The notes under the pieces were generated by a model that was not told the DNA's origin, made no database searches, and saw nothing but the letters and a program-made list of their open reading frames with translations. A DNA stretch of 64,000 nt from Megalobrama amblycephala (lineage: Eukaryota; Chordata; Actinopteri; Cypriniformes; Xenocyprididae). Location of the stretch: positions 20,080,651 through 20,144,650 of the forward strand of contig NC_063049.1 in the NCBI RefSeq assembly GCF_018812025.1. Reading direction: 5' to 3'. Positions 11,161 to 23,364 of the stretch are shown piece by piece (the first letter of the stretch is position 1; the number at the start of each line of letters is the position of its first letter). The translations under genes and the position numbers were made by a program.

Positions 11161-12530
11161 CACAGTTGACGTGAATGCAGTGCAGGCTTCCGTGTTTAAG
11201 TTCGAACACCAGCTCAGTATTGCACCATTCATGGTGCATTATTTATTTATTTATTTCTGTGATTTGCATGCAATACATGTATGCAATTTTTTTTTAAAAA
11301 TTCAGACTTTCATATTTAAATATCTAATATGCTGTATTTGTACTATTTTGATTTAGAGGTTTATAATACTATTTTATTTGCAACACCAAATATGGTTAAA
11401 AGTATTTTGCCATGGGCTTTAATTCTCAGATTTATTGGAGGGAAAATGGTAAAAATCAAGAATGGAGAGAACTGCTGAGATGCTGAAAAATGGTTGAACT
11501 AAAATAACTGCTCATTACAAAAGCTCACTGAGAATTTCACTGCTTTCTATTGAAAACCTTTTCTCTGAAGAAAAAAAAAACATTTGCTGGCCTGTACATT
11601 GATAAAATGCTTGGCATTTAAGAACAACAGTGCAGATTGAGCCCATATCAGACAATCCATAAAAGCACACAAACCAAATCACCAAAACAAGCACTTAGCA
11701 CATCTGTCAAAAAACATAATCCAGCCACAATGGCCTTCCACTTATCAGCACAAAGCCCATCAGTATTCGCCGCCAGCGAGCATGCTGCTCTTTCTCATGA
11801 TAATAGACTGGGGGTGGAGAGGTGATGAGAGGGGAAAACCGCCAGCGTGCCGTATTCCAGGTCAGCGTGGCACACGTCCCTGTGATGTGGAAAACCATCT
11901 GCTGAGCCCCCATCTGCACAGTCTACAGACCCATTTACATGGCACTTCATCAGCAGAGTTGTGTTTGCCAGCCCAGCCCTTCCCTCACGGTTTCCCCACT
12001 GCATTCGGCCATTCAAACACAAATGAGTCTGCCGTATTCAACTCCCTCGAGAATTTGACGATGGCCGCCGGGTTTTGTTACCATTTCATTTCCATATATT
12101 GAATGGAGGAGAAAATTGCTCAGTTTTGGATATGAGATGAAATGAGAGGGGGAGAGAGAGTCCAGAAGCACCTGTGAAATAGGCTGCTCTACATTTGCAT
12201 ACTTTATGGCTGGCTCTACCTTTAACGGTTTCATGTGAAGCTTCAAGGAATATTTGCAACGTGTTTCTGTGAATACATGAAGTATAATTATATGCACAGT
12301 ATAGGGAAGATCTGGGATTGTCAGTGAAGTTGCAAAACAGCTTCATCTTAACAGTAAGGATTTGAGCCAAATCCAGTTACACCTTGTTCAAAACCCTCTT
12401 AAATTAGAATATTTTTTTAAGAATTAAATATAATTATAAATAAATGTTGGTTAGATAAGTGAACACAATGAAACCACACTGGTCTGGCTTTTTACCATTT
12501 TTAATTTTAAACTTTTGTGTTTAAATTTAG
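11161..12530. other. intergenic, no gene seen
   Basis: The overlapping plus and minus ORFs at 11637-12370 are mutual antisense frames without a protein motif or splice context. The stretch is less AT-rich than its surroundings (around 11700-12080) and free of recognised repeats, so a conserved non-coding segment is possible but not shown. Confidence 0.45.
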
Positions 12531-12650
12531 GGGCCATTTACACAACACCGTTTTCAACTAAAAACAGATTTTTTTTTATGCGTGTTGGCTGTTCATTTAC
12601 ACGACAATGGCGTTTTAGGCCCCGTCCACATGGAGATGAGTCTAGCTGTA
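12531..12650. mobile_element. left-end fragment of the GTTTACAC MITE
   Basis: GGGGCCATTTACACAACACC and the TTCATTTACACGACAATGG block match 5905-5985. The copy breaks off near CGTTTTAGGC, just before the element at 12651. Confidence 0.6.
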
Positions 12651-13571
12651 TACAGTACAGTCCAAAAGTTTGGAACCACTAGGATTTTTAATGTTTTTAA
12701 AAGAACACCAAGGCTACATTTATTTAATTAAAAATACAGTAAAAAACAGTAATATTGTGAAATATTATTACAATTTAAAATAACTATTTAAATATATTTG
12801 ACAAAGTAATTTATTCCTGTGATGCAAAGCTGAATTTTCAGCATCGTTACTCCAGTCTTCAGTGTCACATGATCCTTCAGAAATCATTCTAATATGCTGA
12901 TTTGCTGCTCAATAAACATTTATGATTATTTTCAATGTTGAAAACAGTTGTGTACTTTTTTTTTCAGGATTCCTTGATGAATAGAAAGTTCAAAAGAACA
13001 GCATTTATCTGAAATACAAAGCTTCTGTAGCATTATACACTACCGTTCAAAAGTTTGGGGTCAGTAAGAATTTTTATATTTATTTTTTTGAAAAGAAATT
13101 AAAGAAATGAATACTTTTATTCAGCAAGGATGCATTAAATCAATCAAAAGTGGCAGTAAAGACATTTATAATGTTACAAAAGATTAGATTTCAGATAAAC
13201 ACTGTTCTTTTGAACTTTCTATTCATCAAATAAATAAAAAAAATATTGTACACAAATATTTTGTACAATTGTACACATTAAATGTTTCTTGAGCAGCAGA
13301 TTAGCATATTAGAATGATTTCTGAAGGATCATGTGACACTGAAGACTGGAGTAATGATGCTGAAAATTCAGCTTTGCCATCACAGGAATAAATTACTTTG
13401 TGAAATATATTCAAATAGAAAACAGTTATTTTAAATTGTAATAATATTTCACAATATTACTGTTTTTTACTGTATTTTTAATTAAATAAATGTAGCCTTG
13501 GTGAGCAGACGAAACTTTTTTTAAAAACATTAAAAATCTTAGTGGTTCCAAACTTTTGGACTGTACTGTAC
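12651..13571. mobile_element. palindromic MITE with TA target and CAGTACAGTCC ends
   Basis: TACAGTACAGTCCAAAAGTT at 12651 is mirrored by AACTTTTGGACTGTACTGTA ending at about 13570. The arms pair through the ATTTATTTAATTAAAAATACAG block (12717 and about 13470) and the CACATGATCC block (12863 and 13328). CAGT-type ends next to TA suggest a Tc1/mariner-mobilised MITE; this is inferred from the ends only. It has no coding capacity. Confidence 0.7.
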
Positions 13572-15533
13572 GTAAAAAAAATTTGTACCATATTAGCTGA
13601 AAAGTCTATAATAGGTTGTGTAATAGCAGGCTCCATTGTGACAAATCATGCCATATAAAGGGAACAAAAAGAAAAAAGTCAACATGTTCAGTGATCTTTT
13701 TTTTTCCTGGGCAGTAGCCTTCTAAACATATACTGCTCAAACTTTGGAAAATGTACAATCACAGCAACATAATACAACTTTCTAAGTGCACAATGATAGT
13801 AAACACTTCACTATGTTCATTTTCAATACAATATGCACGTGCAAGAGATGGATTCTAAAAACATACATAAAAGCATAGTAAAAATATTTTGCCCCATATT
13901 TGAGGAGATAGACTGCTTATGTCTGCCTAGCCCAATATTTATCCTACTTTCATCGCACTATTTTAGGTATCATTTCGTTTAAGCACTTAGAACAATGAAA
14001 ATCTGAAAAGCTGCTATTGTGCTGTTCTCTCATAGACTGAGTGGCTCATTTGTCACAAGTGCTTCAATAAAATGGAGTAAAACACTTCTGCTATAAACGG
14101 GCTGATTACAGATTATAGTACTTTTGTCAGGAAAAACATTCATGCATATGAATTATTCATATTTTCATGAATAATGAATAAGCACTTCATAATAATGAGT
14201 ATAAGTGAATACAATAATCAAAAACATTTGCCCCATTTAAGAAGCGTTGGGCTTGAATGGCAATGCATTCCTACTTAGCTATTTATAAATACACAAAATT
14301 TAGTTTTGAAAGGAATTATGAGTACCCTCATTTTTTATGTTTGTTTAATATTTTTAATTTAATTTTTTTGAGCCAGTATGCAAGTGAATTATTAAAACCT
14401 TTGGAGATGAAAGCATCTGTATTTAAGTATATCTTTTCTTTCACAGTCAGTTATCCATAATGCTTCAGGGTCAGAAGATTTCAGGCTTGAATGAACAGAG
14501 AGACAGACAGAACACAACACTTCAAAACTATTACCTTAATCAGATTCATAGTCTCATCTGACCGCTGGAGTCATTTTCAAGAGGACACCTATGACTCACA
14601 ATATTATGAATGTATTCTTACCCAGGAGGGCTAATAACACACACAGAACAATAAACATCTGTGCTACTGTCAATTCACAAGGTATAAATGAATGCAACTC
14701 ATACAATTCATATCAAGCACATTTGAATATCCATTTCAGCCTTTCTTTCTCAGCAGAATCCACACATACAATTTCAATAGTTTTCCTCTTCATTTGCATT
14801 GTTGAATTTGACCCTGTCTCTTCAGCATTGGTTTTCCTTGAAAAATCACTGTTTATGCACGGTTAGTGTAATGAATGTCTGAATAGACTGTGGACTGTGG
14901 AGTCAGTCCATGTTGAAGAAAAACAACAACCCCTAAAAAACAATCTTTGAGGAGAAGAGAAAAGCAATGAATATTTTACAGGGGGAGCGCAGCAGAGGGC
15001 TTGGCGGGTGACTCAGAGACATTTATGGAGCTTATCAAACCCAGATCTCCTACAGAGGTCTGCGCACGGACCACAGACTCTGGCAGCTGTTTATCAGGTG
15101 AACTATTGGTGAGTTCCTGATCCAGTAGTGGCTTGATTTACCTCAATCAGAGGGACATTATTGTTGCAATGAAGGAGATAGAAAAAAAAAGATCGTCCTT
15201 CTGAAAATAAGAATGTTCTGTGGCGGGGGACTCATGAGATCACAGACCTCATTCGGCGCATGCGTTTTCGTGTGTGTGGTTTTATTGAGCTGACTCAGTG
15301 TGTGTGTGTGTGCTCAGTCTGGTGTGGGCTTATGTATTAAAATATTCATATTTTCAGAGGAATATGTCAACTCTGAAAAGGACACACGTAAAGCAATGTT
15401 GGAAAAGCACGAGGATGAACCCGCCATTTGATGTTCTGATTTATTTTTTTAATTTTTATGCAGCATGCATTTATAATGGGGACAATAAATGTCAAATTAT
15501 AATTAAGATTGCTTGTGTGTTTTCTCTGTGTAA
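13572..15533. other. intergenic, no gene seen
   Basis: AT-rich with scattered short ORFs (14257-14460, 14591-14866, 15298-15606) lacking motifs. The 14940-15110 stretch (GGGGGAGCGCAGCAGAGGGC and following) is GC-richer and free of repeats. Confidence 0.5.
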
Positions 15534-15616
15534 TAGGGATAATTCACCCTCCAAGGTAAATTCTGTCATTATTTACTCACCTTTATGTCGTTTCAGGCCT
15601 GTATGAATTTCTTTCT

Positions 15617-17170
15617 TACAAACCCGATTCCAAAAAAGTTGGGACACTGTACTAATTGTGAATAAAAAAGGAATGCAATAATTTACAAATCTCATAAACT
15701 ATTTTATTCACAATAGAATATAGAACATTTTGAAATGTCATGTCAAATATTGGCTCATTTTGGATTTCATGAGAGCTACACATTTCAAAAAAGTTGGGAC
15801 AGGTAGCAATAAGAGGCCGGAAAAGTTAAATGTACATATAAGGAAGGACCAATTTGCAACTTATTAGGGCAACTGGCAACATGATTGGGTATAAAAAGAG
15901 CCTCTCAGAGTGGCAGTGTCTCTCAGAAGTCAAGATGGGCAGAGGATCACCAATTCCCCCAATGCTGCGGCGAAAAATAGTGGAGCAATATCAGAAAGGA
16001 GTTTCTCAGAGAAAAATTGCAAAGAGTTTGAGGTTATCATCATCTACAGTGCATAATATCATCCAAAGATTCAGAGAATCTTGAACAATCTCTCTGTGCG
16101 TAAGGGTCAAGGCCAGAAAACCATACTGGATGCCCGTGATCTTCGGGCCCTTAGACAGCACTGCATCACATAAAGGAATGCTACTGTAATGGAAATCACA
16201 ACATGGGCTCAGGAATACTTCCAGAAAACATTGTCGGTGGACACAATCCACCGTGCCATTCGCCGTTGCCGGCTAAAACTCTATAGGTCAAAAAAGAAGC
16301 CATATCTAAACATGATCCAGAAGTGCAGGTGTTTTCTCTGGGCCAAGGCTCATTTAAAATGGACTGTGGCAAAGTGGAAAACTGTTCTGTGGTCAGATGA
16401 ATCAAAATTTGAAGTTCTTTTTGGAAAACTGGGACGCCATGTCATCCGGACTAAAGAGGACAAGGACAACCCAAGTTGTTATCAGTGCTCAATTCAGAAA
16501 CCTGCATCTATGATGGTATGGGGTTGCATGAGTGCGTGTGGCATGGGCAGCTTACACATCTGGAAAGGCACCATCAATGCTGAAAGGTATACCCAAGTTC
16601 TAGAACAACATATGCTCCCATCCAGACGTTGTCTCTTTCAGGGAAGACCTTGCATTTTCCAACATGACAATGCCAGACCACATACTACATCAATTACAAC
16701 ATCATGGCTGCATAGAAGAAGGATCCGGGTACTGAAATGGCCAGCCTGCAGTCCAGATCTTTCACCCATAGAAAACATCATAAAGAGGAAGATGCGACAA
16801 AGACCTAAGACAGTTGAGCAACTAGAAGCCTGTATTAGACAAGAATGGGACAAAATTCCTATTCCTAAACTTGAGCAACTTGTCTCCTCAGTCCCCAGAC
16901 GTTTGCAGACTGTTATAAAAAGAAGAGAGGATGCCACACAGTGGTAAACATGGCCTTGTCCCAACTTTTTTGAGATGTGTTGATGCCATGAAATTTAAAA
17001 TCAACTTATTTTTCCCTTAAAATGATACATTTTCTCAGTTTAAACATTTGATATGTCATCTATGTTGTATTCTGAATAAAATATTGAAATTTGAAACTTC
17101 CACATCATTGCATTCTGTTTTTATTCACAATTTGTACAGTGTCCCAACTTTTTTTGGATACGGGTTTGTA
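15617..17170 (+). mobile_element. Tc1-family DNA transposon, 1,554 bp, decayed
   Basis: A TA duplication flanks inverted ends: CAAACCCGATTCCAAAAAAG on the left and, on the right, CTTTTTTTGGATACGGGTTTG read inward. Both ends continue into GTTGGGACACTGT and an A/T stretch. The unit carries one transposase gene in plus orientation (15935-16947), broken by two stops and a frameshift, so this copy cannot move on its own. The near-perfect ends suggest moderate age. Confidence 0.92.
15935..16947 (+). pseudogene. Tc1-like DD34E transposase, inactivated
   Basis: The natural start is the ATG at 15935 (MGRGSPIPPMLRRKIVEQY). The N-terminal half is a paired-like helix-turn-helix (GVSQRKIAKSL to HNIIQRF). 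The catalytic half shows WSDESKF (first Asp), FQHDNARPH (second Asp) and CSPDLSPIENI (Glu), as in Tc1 DD34E enzymes, with the family GRP-type linker region between. Breaks: a TGA at 16082-16084 where the family has a glycine codon; a frame change just after it, in the CT repeat at 16090-16095, consistent with a 2-bp gain; and a TAA near 16170. The frame then stays open from 16189 to the TAA at 16945-16947. The protein normally cuts at the transposon ends in the nucleus. Confidence 0.9.
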
Positions 17171-17451
17171 CATGGAACACAAAAGGAAAACTTTTCAAGA
17201 GTGTTCATGCTGCTTTTTTATCTTCTTTGGTGACTATATGCTTTTGTTGTAATGAAAAGAGCAGTATAACATTCTTCAAAATATCTCCTTTTGTGCTCCA
17301 CAGAAAAAAGGGGGGGTTTGGAATCATTAAATTCATTCTAGGGGTGAACTGTGCCTTTAACAACATTCTATTAGCAACTATTAGAGTGCTTAAACTAAGT
17401 TTTCTTTTATAAAACAAAAGATGGTCACGCACAAGAGCAGACATAGTAGCA

Positions 17452-17773
17452 TTAAAGGATTAGTTCACACAAAAAAGAAAATTCTGTCATTTATTACTCA
17501 TCCTCATGTCGTTCCACAACCGTAAGACCTTCGTTCATCTTCGGAACACAAATTAAGATACTTTTGATGAAGTCTGAGAGGTATATGACTCCTCCATAGA
17601 CAGCAATTTAACCACCACTTTCAAGGTTCAGAAAGGTACTAAAGACAGTTAAAAAAGTGTCATGTTATGAAGTGACAGGAATACTTTTTGTGTATCTTAA
17701 TTTGTGTTCTGAAGTTGAACAAAGGTCTTACGGGTGTGGAACGACATTATTTGTAGGTGAACTAACCTTTTAA
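17452..17773. mobile_element. short TTAA MITE (322 bp)
   Basis: It is bounded by TTAA at 17452-17455 and 17770-17773, with inverted ends AAAGGATTAGTTCAC and GTGAACTAACCTTT. The internal arms share CGTAAGACCTTCGTTCATCTTC (17520) with the mirrored GAACAAAGGTCTTACGG (17717). It is non-coding. Confidence 0.8.
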
Positions 17774-18543
17774 GAGCTGTCTTGAAATGCAGAGTAACAG
17801 ACAGTGTGCCAACAAATATGACACCACACAAATAAGAAATCGATCAGTATCTACTGCAGGCAATGTTTGCATCCTGACATCCACTGAGAAATGAGTGAAG
17901 CACATTGCATGCTCCGTTTTTGATATTGCAGCCTGCAGTGCAATATGAGTGTTACTTTTGAAGTCTTTGCATAACTACAAACCTGTTTCTGATGGTGATT
18001 TGGGAAAACATTATTAGAATTTGATAATAATGACAAATATCACTATTGTCATTCATACATAACTAATTCTAAAGCTATGGTCACAGTAGTGAAATTTCGC
18101 TGAAATTTTGTCAGCAAACAGGTCCATTCTCTATTGTCAATATTACAGCAATGTAAGAGACATAGCTCACACAGAAGTTACTTTCAAACCAAGCATTTCA
18201 AATTTCTGTGGTGAATTTGCGTGATCAGCTTGAACACGTTGTGAAATCAGCATGTGGAAATCTTTCGCCTTCATTTCATTCACATGAATTCCTATTGAAA
18301 TGACTGGGTTTTTCCTGTGAAATTTCACTGAACACCGGTAAATCCACCGTAAGTAATAACTTGAGCACATACCTCATCCTGTTTCTGATATGCATATGAA
18401 TGATTCCTCAAATTGTGCAGCATATAAAATAAAGGTATGCTATTAGGCCTACTACACATTTATAGGAAAATAAACAAGAATGACTTAGCAACCACCCAGA
18501 ACACAATAGGAACTGAATAACAACAAACTAAATCACTCAGAAC
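17774..18543. other. intergenic, no gene seen
   Basis: Only chance ORFs are present. The 18060-18370 part (GGTCACAGTAGTGAAATTTC to GTGAAATTTCACTG) has the feel of a decayed interspersed element, but no ends could be set. Confidence 0.45.
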
Positions 18544-18854
18544 CAGTGTTGGGGGTAACGCATTACAAGTAACTTGAGTTACGTAATCAGATTACTTTTT
18601 CAAGTAACTAGTAAAGTAACACATTACTTTTTCAATTTACAGCAAAATATCTACATTTTGTCCACACTATCTACACTTTTTTTTCACATTTATTGACTGA
18701 CAGCTGTCCTGTTCCTATGTTAAGAGAAATAAATTGCAGAGATGTTGTGTGCGCTGTGTAAATATGATGGTTATTGTAGTTATCTAGACTAAATGTGTAA
18801 TATCTGTACAATACTGTAATGCATTACTTTTAAAAGTAATTTTCCCCAACACTG
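18544..18854. mobile_element. hAT-type MITE with 8-bp target duplication (311 bp)
   Basis: The ends are CAGTGTTGGGGGTAACGC and AAAAGTAATTTTCCCCAACACTG. The flanks are CTCAGAAC on the left and CTCAGAAA on the right, 7 of 8 bases the same, as expected for an 8-bp hAT duplication. A degraded relative lies at 52184-52787. It is non-coding. Confidence 0.75.
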
Positions 18855-21030
18855 CTCAGAAAACCTTAGCAGCCGTATAAGCAGTGCCCTGGCAATCACG
18901 ATGAACAACGCGGCGGCAAGCACCACTCATGTTTTCTCCAGAAAACTTAAGGATGATTTTTTTTTTTTATTTCATCATCCACTGATGGATTCAAATAGCA
19001 CTACATTTTAGTACCAATTTAGTAACAATTTTGGAGAAAAGATTTTTTCCCCCAAGCATCTAAGCTGATTTTATGACATGGCTAGATACACTAAAATATC
19101 ATGACCTTTGCAAATTTCATCACGTTTGACATGTCCGTTGTTTGATCTGAGCTCAGGAAATACTGATTATATTATATCTAGCTTTATGCAGTGCGCCATC
19201 TGGCTGGTGTCTTAATCTGGGCAACTTTTTGTTTTAAAACTATTATTCATACTTATCATAAAGGCTGTATCCACAGACCATGTGAATCTAAAAGTTGGAA
19301 TTAAAGGACATTTCACATATAAAGGCAATAACATCTTAAAATTAAAGGCAAAAGAAAAACATTTTATGAAAATTGCAATAATATGACCTAAGAAAAATCT
19401 TATCAGTGAGTACCATACCGTTAAAGATAATGACAGTTGAGCTAAAAGAAATCTTTATATCAAAAGACACCTGCTACTCTTTGTTAGACCTGGCAAGAGA
19501 ACTGAAGGATTTGACAATTATGGCCATAATTGCTGGGAACATTTATGACTAATATCAATAATAGTATATAATTTGCATCCAACGTTCATGATGTGCCCTA
19601 TTCATGTTATGTGTATTGTAATAGGATTAACCTTGATGAAAATGCATTATGTCGGCACTGCAGAGGGCTTTGAATAGTCTTACATAAGTCATTTGAAAGG
19701 ACAGTCATATTCAGCACTTAGAGTTAGAGACTATTAAATTATCAAAGACCAACAAAGCCTTTTCCTCTCCCAAACTACCAGGAATGTTGAACCTAGCTAA
19801 AAATAGTTAAAGCATCATGATAGGTTAAAGCACATTGCATCTGCTACTGTAGTTCCTCTGCTAGAGTAGGGTGCTAAGAACACCACTGTTATAAGTTTGA
19901 TTTCCAGGGAACACACATAAGGGATGAATAAAATGTATACCTTGTCTGTTACTCTGCCCTTTTAAAAGAACATGAAAAATGACATATCTAAAGCACTGAC
20001 CTCTTCGGTGATGGTTGACAAGATGCCAGCTTTCAGTATCACCTCTGCTCTCTAAACTCATGAAAACAGCACTCCTTCAGAATGAGATATTCACTTAGAA
20101 AGGTCCAAGGTGGCAAATATTTCACATTTAACTTCATATACTGGTCAACTGGTTACAATCTGTTATAATGTGGTAGCAGGTTTAAGAGCAGAGATGTCAT
20201 TTATTTGTTGCATTTCTTAAAGTTGCACTACAATACATTGGCCTCTATATCGCCATCAGTGGTGGAATCATAAAGTTGCAAGTTACTTACAAAGTTATTA
20301 GGTGTGTTCGACTTCAAGCGGTGTTTGTGTCAGTAGCTTTACCATTGGAAAAAGCATAAAGGCTAACTTGATTCATGTGTGCCTTGATAACCATTCACAT
20401 TACAGCCTTGAGCCTTGAATTTTGTTGTTAATTAGTTGTGCAACAGTCAATCACTGTTTGCGGACCATAGAAATGAGTGAGAAGTGCCGTAAACTGAATC
20501 CCACCTGTCGCACAATTGTCCGTGATTTCTCTTATAAAACAGCATTTTTTGGTGTAAACTCTAAAAATAGATAAATCCAAAATGAAACATGCTGAATGAT
20601 TAGCTATTTCCTCACAAAAGTGGTTTATTCAGCATAGTGAAGCCTCTCCTCCACTGGCATCTATTTAAAAAAAAAAAAAAAAAAAAAACGGCCTCTGGTC
20701 TCCTTTCCTATGTACCACAGCATTAGCAGGTGTTAAGCTTTTTTCAGCTAATGTTGCAGGCTTGCCTTCAAGTGGCTTTGAGCAAATGGAGCCTTTGATG
20801 TCATACACCGATTGGTCTGTGCAGCACTGCTTCAGGTTGAACAAGTCTATTGTTTGAGGCTGCATGGTTGCATGTGATCACCATATCTTACTAGCTACAC
20901 AACCCAGCAAGCAATTTTGCATTTAAAAGACACCTAATAATTGCCCAAACACAGCCCTGACATCTAGGCTATAATAAGGCAAAATTTCAGTAGCTCCTCA
21001 CTGCAGAACACGATATCCAGGATCCAGATC
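18855..21030. other. intergenic with a SINE relic and a poly-A run
   Basis: No gene is seen. A decayed tRNA-derived SINE is likely at about 19850-19950 (GGTGCTAAGAACACC, then AAGTTTGATTTCCAGGGAAC and an ACACATAAGG tail). A run of about 25 A lies at 20664-20688, and the minus ORF at 20665-20865 simply begins in that run. Confidence 0.5.
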
Positions 21031-22543
21031 CAGGGGGTGGAGATGGGTAGGTTTAGGGATCAGGAGGTGGAGACAGGTAGGTTTAGGGATCAGGAGGTGG
21101 AGACAGGTGGGTTTAGGGATCAGGGGTTGAGACAGGTAGGTTTAGGGATCAGGAGGTGGAGACAGGTAGGTTTAGGGTTCAGGGGGTGGAGACGGGTAGG
21201 TTTAGGGATCAGGAGGTGGAGACGGGTAGGTTTAGGGATGAGGAGGTGGAGACGGGTGGGTTTAGGGATCAGGGGTGGAGACGGGTAGGTTTAGGGATCA
21301 GGGGGTGGAGACGGGTAGGTTTAGGGATCAGGAGGTGGAGACGGGTAGGTTTAGGGATGAGGAGGTGGAGACAGGTAGGTTTATGGATGAGGAGGTGGAG
21401 ACAGGTAGGTTTAGGTATGAGGAGGTGGAGACAGGTAGGTTTATGGATGAGGAGGTGGAGACAGGTAAGTTTATGGATGAGGAGGTGGAGACAGGTAGGT
21501 TTAGGGATCAGGAGGTGGAGACAGGTAGGTTTAGGGATCAGGAGGTGGAGACGGGTAGGTTTAGGGATCAGGAGGTGGAGATGGGTAGGTTTAAGCATAT
21601 GTAAAGTGGGAGGAGTTGGATCTGGATGTGACATTTCTCTTCCATGTGGTGCCATTACTGACAGGAGGTGGAGACAGGTAGGTTTATGAATGAGGAGGTG
21701 AAGACAGGTAGGTTTATGGATGAGGAGGTGGAGACAGGTAGGTTTATGGATGAGGAGGTGGAGACAGGTAGGTTTAGGGATGAGGAGGTGGAGACAGGTA
21801 GGTTTATGGATGAGGAGATGGAGACAGGTAGGTTTATGGATGAGGAGGTGGAGACAGGTAGGTTTAGGGATGAGGAGGTGGAGACAGGTAGGTTTATGGA
21901 TGAGGAGATGGAGACAGGTAGGTTTAGGGATCAGGAGGTGGAGATGGGTAGGTTTAAGCATATGTAAAGTGGGAGGAGTTGGATCTGGATGTGACATTTC
22001 TCTTCCATGTGGTGCCATTACTGACAGGAGGTGGAGACAGGTAGGTTTATGAATGAGGAGGTGAAGACAGGTAGGTTTATGGATGAGGAGGTGGAGACAG
22101 GTAGGTTTATGGATGAGGAGGTGGAGACAGGTAGGTTTAGGGATGAGGAGGTGGAGACAGGTAGGTTTATGGATGAGGAGATGGAGACAGGTAGGTTTAT
22201 GGATGAGGAGGTGGAGACAGGTAGGTTTAGGGATGAGGAGGTGGAGACAGGTAGGTTTATGGATGAGGAGGTGAAGACAGGTAGGTTTATGAATGAGGAG
22301 GTGAAGACAGGTAGGTTTATGGATGAGGAGGTGGAGACAGGTAGGTTTAGGGATGAGAAGGTGGAGACAGGTAGGTTTATGGATGAGGAGATGGAGACAG
22401 GTAGGTTTAGGGATCAGGAGGTGGAGATGGGTAGGTTTGGGGATCAGGAGGTGGAGATGGGTAGGTTTAAGCATATGTAAAGTGGGAGGAGCTGGATCTG
22501 GATGTGACATTTCTCTTCCATGTGGTGCCATTGCTGACAGCAT
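21031..22543. repeat. 30-bp minisatellite with higher-order repeat
   Basis: About 45 tandem copies of a 30-bp unit, GGAGGTGGAGACAGGTAGGT plus TTAGGGATCA or variants (TTATGGATGA, TTAGGGATGA). A 74-bp spacer starting AAGCATATGTAAAGTGGGAG and ending at GCCATTACTGACAG interrupts the array at about 21592, 21955 and 22468. The first two blocks are 363 bp apart and the next 513 bp, a difference of 150 bp or five units, so whole blocks have been duplicated and then gained or lost units. Because 30 is divisible by 3, all frames stay open on both strands, which yields long false ORFs (424 aa on the minus strand, up to 177 aa on the plus). Confidence 0.95.
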
Positions 22544-23364
22544 GAAATGGGAAGGGGTTTTAACACCGTTTTATAGTCAACTGTCTGCTGGACACCTGTG
22601 TAATGAATAATTAAACTCACCTGTGGTTGAATTCTTGTTAAATTAGACATTTATAGTCTAAAATTTAGCTTTGCTCCAGAGATTTTCAGTGGGTTGTACT
22701 CATTTTTGCATCACCCTAATTTGAGTAAAACAGAAAATTTTGTTCTCTAAGTTATATTATTAACCTTACTTTCATGTTATAAGTTAAACAGATGTTATAT
22801 TAAACTTAGTCTTGTCAACATTTTGGAAATTGTTTTTGTGTTCATTGAGATATTGTTAAAAATGTTACTCATTTACGTTGAGCACTGTAAAAATGCAAGG
22901 ACAAATGACATAAACACGAAATATCCCACAAAAACCTGTTCACTCAAAAAAGAACTCATTTTGAATGAATTACCCCCAGTTCCTTGATTCATTTTGAATG
23001 AATTGCTATAGGCCTACTACTATAAATCACCTGAATTGTGGTAAGGCAAGAACACAATTCTGCAAAGTGTTTTTATGTACTCAATCAATGATGGTATTTG
23101 GTTCATTTTTATCCAAAAAGTCTTTCGTAGTGCAGATTTAAAGTCAAGAACTGTGCTAATAAACCTCAAATATAAGATCATATGACAATGAGAGTAGAAA
23201 TGTAGATCAGAGACAAATGTAAAGTGTAGCAATGTCTTTATGGGTGAAGCATTTTCCTCTACATACAATATTTCTTTTAACACAATGAGTTAATTTTGTC
23301 AGACAAAGAGAGAGAGAGAGAGATGCGAAAAGAACAGATAGAGCAAATATGCAATCTAGAAATA
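22544..23364. other. likely c3orf70 3' UTR and flank
   Basis: This lies immediately downstream (on the minus strand) of the c3orf70 stop codon. No further exon, repeat boundary or convincing poly-A signal close to the stop was found. A (GA)n run sits at 23309-23323. Confidence 0.4.

Larger units (their letters stand above)
15534..17361. mobile_element. GGGATAATTCACCC MITE split by a Tc1 transposon
   Basis: The left half, 15534-15617, reads GGGATAATTCACCC to GTATGAATTTCTTTCT. The right half, 17171-17361, resumes CATGGAACACAAAAGG and ends GGGTGAACTGTGCCTTTAA. In this very common fish repeat the two texts are contiguous, so the Tc1 unit between them arrived later. Confidence 0.65.

Noticed and set aside
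11637..12370. possible gene from several overlapping ORFs
   Set aside because: ORFs overlap on both strands, none has a domain motif or good splice sites. Only modest GC content speaks for function.
21269..22543. 424-aa minus-strand ORF of repeated HKPTCLHLLI units
   Set aside because: It is the translation of the 30-bp minisatellite. All frames on both strands are open because 30 is a multiple of 3, and there is no start context, splice site or non-repeat domain.
21031..22543. possible CRISPR array
   Set aside because: Units are directly tandem at 30 bp without unique spacers, the host is a vertebrate, and no cas gene is near. It is a minisatellite.
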